From: CAZUSO01 sp964622775
Lineage (GTDB): Bacteria > Bacteroidota > Bacteroidia > Chitinophagales > Chitinophagaceae
NCBI GenBank assembly: GCA_964622775.1
Contig: CAZUSO010000054.1
Location: 1-18,893, forward strand
Length of the DNA stretch: 18,893 bases
Direction of reading: 5' to 3'
Positions 14,552-18,893 of the stretch are shown here, in pieces. The position numbers and the translations under genes are program-made. Position 1 is the first letter of the stretch. Each line of letters starts with the position of its first letter. The notes beneath the pieces are model-generated. The model was not told where the DNA came from, ran no database searches, and worked only from the letters and a program-made list of their open reading frames with translations.

Positions 14552-15390
14552 TGCAGGGAAATATCAACTATCAACGGATTGCTGCTGCAATCGCCTATAT
14601 CAGGACTCATTTCCGGCGGCAGCCTGATTTAGAAGAAGTAGCTAAGCAGATTCATCTGAGTCCGGCTCATTTTCAGCGCTTGTTTACGGACTGGGCAGGA
14701 ACCAGCCCCAAGAAATTTTTGCAATACATCAGTGTACAACATGCGAAAGGCATACTAAATACCAACCGGCAGGCCACCTTGTTCGATGCCGCAACGGAGA
14801 CCGGGCTTTCGGGTACCGGAAGGCTTCACGACCTGTTTATCCATATCGAAGGTATGACACCGGGAGAGTATAAAAACGGAGGCAAAGACCTGTTCATCCA
14901 TTACGACTTTGCCGTAAGCCCATTCGGGAATCTGCTGATTGCCTCCACCTCCAAAGGCATTTGTTATATGGCATTTGAGGAGGATGAGGAGCAGGCGGTT
15001 TTCAGGTTGAAGCACAAATTTCCCAATGCCAACCTGCAATGCAAAACAGACATAAACCAACAGCAGGCATTATCCATTTTTTCCAATGCACAACAAGGGT
15101 TGGCTGAAATTAAACTCCATTTAAAAGGTACGCCATTCCAGCTTAAAGTATGGGAAGCCTTATTAAAAATTCCATGGGGCAGATTGTCCACTTATGGAAG
15201 TATTGCCCGGCAAACCGGGAATCCGGATGCATCCCGTGCAGTAGGTACAGCCATTGGCAGCAATCCCGTTGCATTTTTAATTCCCTGTCACCGCGTAATA
15301 CAGGCAAGCGGATTAGTCGGCGGCTATATGTGGGGCAACATAAGAAAGACCGCCATTATCGGCTGGGAAAGCGCGCAGGTGAACCGGTAG
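14551..15390 (+). CDS. Fused AraC-type HTH regulator and O6-methylguanine-DNA alkyltransferase
   Basis: A 279-residue DNA-repair protein that transfers alkyl groups from O6-alkylguanine to its own cysteine. Residues about 10-107 form two AraC-family helix-turn-helix motifs (LEEVAKQIHLSPAHFQRLF near 27-45, then AATETGLSGTGRLHDLF and the typical MTPGEYK). Residues about 115-275 form the alkyltransferase with PWGRLSTYG, ASRAVGTAIGSNP and the active-site PCHRVI (Cys246). E. coli Ada has an additional N-terminal zinc domain that senses methylphosphotriesters; it is absent here, and the protein starts directly with the HTH. Any induction by DNA damage would need a different signal, for example Cys246 alkylation. 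This two-domain architecture is a known class in Bacteroidota. It is cytosolic and transcribed alone, with a 9-bp dyad at its start codon. No alkA or alkB neighbour. Confidence 0.93.
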   Translation: MQGNINYQRIAAAIAYIRTHFRRQPDLEEVAKQIHLSPAHFQRLFTDWAGTSPKKFLQYISVQHAKGILNTNRQATLFDAATETGLSGTGRLHDLFIHIEGMTPGEYKNGGKDLFIHYDFAVSPFGNLLIASTSKGICYMAFEEDEEQAVFRLKHKFPNANLQCKTDINQQQALSIFSNAQQGLAEIKLHLKGTPFQLKVWEALLKIPWGRLSTYGSIARQTGNPDASRAVGTAIGSNPVAFLIPCHRVIQASGLVGGYMWGNIRKTAIIGWESAQVNR

Positions 15391-15747
15391 TCGAAAGCTA
15401 AAGCTCGCATGAAATGGTAAGTCAAAATGCAAAATGCAAAAACAAGATGCAAGGCAATAACAGCGCCGATAATCAAACCCTTAAAATTGACTATGCGGAC
15501 AAAATATGTTAGCGTAACGACAGCAGTAAAACACGGTGAAAATTCAGACGAGTACGGTATATTACCTACAGGGAAAACGCTTTTAAGGTATTGGCAGCCC
15601 CGAAAAGGCATAATCTCTATAGCCCGGCGTGATAAAATGGATTTTACCCTTCTTTTAGCGTGAGTTTTTATTGCGAAGCAAAAAAACAAAAATTCACGCT
15701 GAAACACCGTAAGAAGATCAAATGCTATTCCTGAACGTACCTAAGGT
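15391..15747. other. Intergenic region between convergent genes, ends in a nested hairpin
   Basis: The 357 bases lie between the alkyltransferase gene and the convergent ketosynthase gene. An open stretch of 78 codons (15427-15663, plus) and an overlapping one on the other strand (15324-15707) match no family I recognise. The left part has short dyads (GTTA-GCG-TAAC near 15509, GGTA-TAT-TACC near 15558) and the right part a long nested hairpin. The impression is of a structured intergenic element rather than a gene. Confidence 0.4.
15657..15700. repeat. Nested inverted repeat, 13-bp outer stem
   Basis: The outer arms AGCGTGAGTTTTT (15657-15669) and AAAAATTCACGCT (15688-15700) pair over 13 positions with one G-T pair. 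Inside lies a second hairpin TTGC-GAA-GCAA (15671-15681). Neither side is followed by a strong T-run. It lies between convergent genes and may serve as a bidirectional terminator or a structured element. Confidence 0.7.
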
Positions 15748-16881
15748 TTATACGACGGTCAGCAGGGCATACGTATAAGCAAACCTGGCACTTTCGGGAA
15801 CCATGATAAATACCCGCTGGCCTTTTTCCAGCTTATTCGTGTTCATCAGCTCCTCAAGCATAAAATAAGGCGAAGCGGAACCCACATTACCCAGGCTGGA
15901 GAGATTGGTAAACCAGCGGTCTAAGGGGAGCTTAATGCCACGACGTTCTAATTCCTCATGAATCTTCAGGCGGAAAAATTCCGATGATAAATGTGGCAAA
16001 AACCAATCCACCGACATGGTATCGAACTGACGTTTTTTCATCACTTCTTCCAGGAAATCCACGCCACGCGGTACAATATGCTCACCCAAAAGCCGGGTAT
16101 CCTGTTTCATGGAAAAGACACTTTCTTCCAGCCATTCCTTCGGGGACAAATCATTGAACCCACTCATTTTGCCATCGGTTTTTACACCGCCGGAATACAT
16201 ACAGGTTTCTATTTGCCCGGAAAAGGAAGCGATATCTATCCATTCTATTTTTAAGGAAACCCCTTCTTCATTCGGTTTGTCCTGCAGGTAGGCAGCGCCG
16301 GCGCCGTCGCTCAGCATCCAGCGTAAAAAATCCTTTTCAAAAGCAATATAGCCATTAGCTTCAATCTCATGACGTTTATCCATCTCCGGCTGAAAGCGCT
16401 CTGCGGTTAAAAACTTAGACATCTGCTCGGAACCGGTGGATACCGCATGAGCGACATCCCCGGAAGCTACGGCAAGGTAGGCATATTTAAGCGCCTGCAT
16501 CCCCGTATTGCAGGAGCCGGCAAAAGAGAATAATTCTACCGGGTGAATGCCCAGTTCCCCATGCACCATAGAAGCATGAGAAGGCAGGAGCAAATCGGGA
16601 GAAGTGGAGCCGCAGGCAAGAAGCTGCACATCATCCACGCTCCCCGCAGAAGCAAAAAGCGTCCTAATGGCTTCAGCAGTCATTTCGGCATTGGTATAAG
16701 TATGCCGGCCATCATTACGAAAAGCATAATAGCGCGTTTTAATGCCGTTATTCCTTAAAATCAGGGTTCTCACTTTAGAAGGTTTGCCGTCAACCAGACC
16801 CAAAATCGACTCCATTTCATCATTGGTTACGGGTTCATAGGGCAAGAATTTCGCTAATCGCGTAATGAATACGTTTCGCAT
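15748..16881 (-). CDS. Beta-ketoacyl-ACP synthase III-type enzyme (DarB-like)
   Basis: A 377-residue thiolase-fold condensing enzyme. The FabH-type triad is visible: Cys124 in FAGSCNTGMQAL, His297 in FLPHLSSE, and Asn332 in LGNVGSASP. It would decarboxylatively condense acyl thioesters in the cytoplasm. It is longer than housekeeping FabH (about 317 residues), and the N-terminal stretch with KFLPYEPV and LRNNGIKTRYY resembles the ketosynthases of dialkylresorcinol/flexirubin-type pathways of Bacteroidota (DarB-like; from memory, moderate certainty). In FabH the His lies in HQAN; here HLSS replaces it, supporting a specialised substrate. No DarA-like, acyl-carrier or aryl-polyene genes accompany it, so it stands alone. 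It has its own predicted promoter. A generic KAS III role is the alternative. Confidence 0.88.
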   Translation of the reverse strand: MRNVFITRLAKFLPYEPVTNDEMESILGLVDGKPSKVRTLILRNNGIKTRYYAFRNDGRHTYTNAEMTAEAIRTLFASAGSVDDVQLLACGSTSPDLLLPSHASMVHGELGIHPVELFSFAGSCNTGMQALKYAYLAVASGDVAHAVSTGSEQMSKFLTAERFQPEMDKRHEIEANGYIAFEKDFLRWMLSDGAGAAYLQDKPNEEGVSLKIEWIDIASFSGQIETCMYSGGVKTDGKMSGFNDLSPKEWLEESVFSMKQDTRLLGEHIVPRGVDFLEEVMKKRQFDTMSVDWFLPHLSSEFFRLKIHEELERRGIKLPLDRWFTNLSSLGNVGSASPYFMLEELMNTNKLEKGQRVFIMVPESARFAYTYALLTVV

Positions 16882-16898
16882 AAAGAATTATAATGTAT

Positions 16899-16928
16899 TA
16901 AATATATTTTCCATAGAGGACATGCAAA
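16899..16928 (-). promoter_or_regulatory. Predicted promoter of the ketosynthase gene
   Basis: On the minus strand TTTG (16925-16928) is followed by 18 bases and TATATTTA (16899-16906), close to TTTG-N19-TAnnTTTG. The leader would be about 10 bases. Confidence 0.4.
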
Positions 16929-17004
16929 GGTATTGTAAAATAACAATATTTCGGAAGGCACAGCGCGATATTTCCATGCCGGCGGCTTCTGAAAAACAAA
17001 AAAC

Positions 17005-17642
17005 CGGAAATATGCCCGTAAAAAAGGTCGGCTCCCCGGATTAACGGAAGAACAAAGGGCTGAGCTTCATATTGCACTGCGAAAAAGCCCGGCTGAGCAC
17101 GGTGTTTCTGCCAATATACAGGAGGGGAAATTTTGTCATAGCACATTGAAAATAAATACCTGATACAGCCGGGCGTAAGAAGGTGTCAAAAATTATTTCA
17201 CGAGTTGGTTTTTAGTTTAAAAAGAGCAAGATCTGTGGTTGCAAAAGGTGATGTGACAAAGAAAGAGGCTTTTAAAAAAACTTCAGGAAAAGCTCAAAAG
17301 CAATGAATACGAGTTTTTATCAGGATGAGTGTCATCTTAAAATGACTCTGGCGGTAATCAGAGCATGGTTTCCGGCAGGCAGTCGTCCTGAAATAAAATC
17401 ACCGGCAGATAGCTATAAGGTGAATATTTTCGGTGCTTTAGGCAAAAACGGACAGCTAATAACCATTCAAAATGAAATTTTTAATGCAATTACATTCAGG
17501 TTATTTTTAAGAGCAATTGATCTTTGAGGCTGAAGCAAGGTTTCCCAGAGATGGAAAAAGAAGAAATGTTACCCATAACTGCTTTTTTGAATCTATCGAC
17601 AACTTGTGTTACTATATTAAAATGTATTGGAAGCAGCTTTAA
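17005..17642 (+). pseudogene. Decayed IS630-family transposase
   Basis: Pieces of one transposase can be read in order through changing frames. LTEEQRAELHIALRKSP with preceding GRLPG (17029-17097) is the family HTH-region signature. A shifted frame from about 17130 gives HIENKY, GVRRCQKLFHEL, FSLKRARSVVAKGDVTKK and EAFKK up to 17279. Another gives LQEKLKSNEYEF (17281-17316). The next gives YQDECHLKMTLAVIRAWFP, GSRPEIKSP and following residues (to 17527), containing the first catalytic Asp of the DDE triad. A last segment, RRNVTHNCFFESIDNL and MYWKQL, is the family C-terminus, ending at 17642. Frameshifts sit in homopolymer runs near 17274 and 17314, an in-frame stop is near 17139, and the middle with the second Asp and the Glu is deleted (after about 17527). 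It cannot encode an active enzyme. I could not find terminal inverted repeats or TA target duplications. Confidence 0.82.
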
Positions 17643-17780
17643 AAATCTAATGAAATTTTGAAATCATTAACCTGATTTATTTAATTCGGTTATTAGGACT
17701 AATTTATTACAATCCCTCAACCTCTTAATCCCTAATATTTCTCCTGCTTATATTTTATTCGTTTATAAAAAAAATTATGT

Positions 17781-17788
17781 TAGCTTTA
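17781..17788 (+). promoter_or_regulatory. Possible -7 element of the beta-helix protein gene
   Basis: TAGCTTTA matches TAnnTTTG at seven of eight positions, 31 bases before the ATG at 17820. No good TTTG is found at the expected distance upstream. The region 17643-17819 otherwise holds only AT-rich sequence. Confidence 0.3.
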
Positions 17789-17819
17789 CGTTTTCAATAA
17801 CACAAAAATTTGTTATGTT

Positions 17820-18893
17820 ATGAAAAAAGCATTCATAATTCGTTTACTTACTGCCGTGCTGTTAACCGTGTCAACAGCGGCATTTGCCGCTCCTCCCGTA
17901 ATCAATATTCCGGCATCCCCCTGTAATATGGTCATTAGCGGTCAGGATGCGGAATGTCTTACGGATTGCGTCATTCCTACTAATTGTACACTTACCATTG
18001 AGAATGGCGCACACGTGGTTTTTTACGGAAACCTGACCATAAGCCCGGGTGCGGTCATGATCGTGAACGATGTAAAAGCTGTGGAGTTTGCGCCCGGTAA
18101 GCGGCTGTTAGTAAAGGGCGGCTCATGGCTTACAGAACCGCCTGTACCGGCCGGACAACTATTAGCGCAACAAGGCCGCTTTTACCGGTATGGAAATACG
18201 GACAGCGGCCCCTGGCAGGGGATAGAAACCGAGCTGAGTGCGGGTGACCCCTATATAGTTTTAGGTTCCGGTGGTGTTGTGGAATTAACAGACTGCCTTA
18301 TTAAAGATGCCGATGTAGCAATCCGGAACTTCAACCCGGCAGTTTCCCCTCCGCTCGCAGCGGGAGGCAGCATTAAATGTAAAGATGTTGTCTTTATGAA
18401 CAGTGTTACCCGGTCCTTAGACTTGTACAACGACTATTGGGCCGCCGGATGGGGCGACCCGGAAGGGGTGCTCAATCTGCACACAAGGTTTCACCGTTGC
18501 AGCTTTGAGTTCAACAATCAGTTTCAGGGCAACCCTTTGGAGATGGTTCGGCTTAGGGAGTGTAATGCCATTCCGTTCTATGCTTGTTCTTTTAACGGAT
18601 ACAACTCCCCGAGCGCAGATGTACTTACCGCTATCAGAGCCACTAATTCCGGTTTTCTTGTCCTTCCCTACCAGGGATCCAACCCTGAGTTTATGAATAT
18701 TGAAAGAGGTATCAATGTTACCAATGTTCCTGACCTGATTCGGCGGGTAATTGTTCGTAAGGCAAACTTTAGTTCCAGGTTCGGCATATCGCTGCGCGGC
18801 TGCAGGTATCCTTTTATTATTGACAATGAAATAATGGGGGCATTGTTAATTTTATATAGATTTCTTAATTTTGTGTCTAAAAGTCTTATGAAT
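17820..18893 (+). CDS. Secreted protein, probably beta-helical, 3' end outside the window
   Basis: The frame is open from the ATG at 17820 to the window end, 358 codons without a stop. Residues 1-25 are a signal peptide (MKKAF, hydrophobic core, AAFAA cleavage site), so the protein is exported. The mature part is rich in Gly, Asn, Val, Ile and paired short beta-strands, with CTLTIENGAHVVFYGNLTISPGA near residues 58-80 and repeated units such as LTDCLIKDADVAIRNF, KCKDVVFMNS, FHRCSFEFNNQ and LRECNAIPFYACSFNGYN. This alternation resembles right-handed parallel beta-helix proteins of Bacteroidota, which often carry a type IX secretion domain at the C-terminus (not visible here). About seven paired cysteines lie in the first part. 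No enzymatic motif is visible. The last 18 codons (from about 18838) differ sharply in composition and may be foreign. Confidence 0.75.
   Translation, partial: MKKAFIIRLLTAVLLTVSTAAFAAPPVINIPASPCNMVISGQDAECLTDCVIPTNCTLTIENGAHVVFYGNLTISPGAVMIVNDVKAVEFAPGKRLLVKGGSWLTEPPVPAGQLLAQQGRFYRYGNTDSGPWQGIETELSAGDPYIVLGSGGVVELTDCLIKDADVAIRNFNPAVSPPLAAGGSIKCKDVVFMNSVTRSLDLYNDYWAAGWGDPEGVLNLHTRFHRCSFEFNNQFQGNPLEMVRLRECNAIPFYACSFNGYNSPSADVLTAIRATNSGFLVLPYQGSNPEFMNIERGINVTNVPDLIRRVIVRKANFSSRFGISLRGCRYPFIIDNEIMGALLILYRFLNFVSKSLMN
18843..18873 (+). promoter_or_regulatory. Perfect Bacteroidota promoter motif inside the last reading frame
   Basis: TTG (18843-18845) is followed by exactly 20 bases and a perfect TAATTTTG (18866-18873), with an ATG at 18888. 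It lies in an AT-rich segment unlike the surrounding coding sequence. It may drive a gene beyond the window, for example within an inserted element. Confidence 0.4.

Noticed and set aside
15427..15663. Open frame of 78 codons on the plus strand
   Set aside because: No domain, unusual composition, and its stop codon lies inside the nested hairpin; kept only as part of the intergenic element.
15324..15707. Hydrophobic open frame of 127 codons on the minus strand after the ketosynthase gene
   Set aside because: It overlaps the 3' end of the alkyltransferase gene and a structured intergenic stretch and has no family signature.
16898..17146. Open frame of 82 codons on the minus strand upstream of the ketosynthase
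   Set aside because: It is antisense to the IS630 transposase relic, which reads meaningfully on the plus strand.

Overview
The window looks like chromosomal DNA of a Bacteroidota bacterium, most likely from the Chitinophagaceae or a close relative (inference). The reasons are a TonB-dependent receptor with an N-terminal carboxypeptidase-regulatory-like domain, an HYC_CC_PP-type small protein, a Bacteroidota-style ParE with an EGDSASGS TOPRIM motif, start codons with almost no Shine-Dalgarno sequences, and several matches to the Bacteroidota promoter TTTG-N19-21-TAnnTTTG.

Layout. 1-2215: a cytosolic Dcp-type M3 peptidase (+) ending in a terminator. 2198-4791: a minus-strand pair, an exported M28-like protein with a PDZ domain followed by a class I methyltransferase. 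The M28-like protein appears to have lost half of its catalytic and zinc-binding residues. 4797-5927: a minus-strand lipoprotein with four Asp-box (BNR-like) motifs, its own promoter and a terminator. 6042-9269: a plus-strand three-gene cassette (HYC_CC_PP protein, periplasmic HMA-domain protein, TonB-dependent receptor), which I read as a metal-handling, probably copper-related, outer-membrane system. 9284-10579: a minus-strand pair, a cupin_5/DUF985 protein and MTA/SAH nucleosidase. 11108-14263: topoisomerase IV subunit B and an MFS transporter (+). 14525-15390: a fused AraC-type regulator and O6-alkylguanine-DNA alkyltransferase, preceded by a perfect 9-bp dyad that abuts its start codon. 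15391-15747: a non-coding stretch with a nested long hairpin. 15748-16928: a beta-ketoacyl-ACP synthase III-type enzyme (-), resembling the DarB-like ketosynthases of Bacteroidota. 17005-17642: a decayed IS630-family transposase. 17820-18893: the start of a secreted, probably beta-helical protein that runs off the window.

Most genes are ordinary housekeeping or envelope functions. The most unusual items are the M28/PDZ protein that looks catalytically dead, the cysteine-rich metal cassette with an unusual Cys-Cys in the receptor plug, the dyad fused to the start codon of the alkyltransferase gene, the nested hairpin at 15657-15700, and an abrupt AT-rich change with a full promoter motif inside the last reading frame. 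I found no tRNA, rRNA, CRISPR array or intact mobile element. Family assignments rest on motifs read by eye, without database searches.
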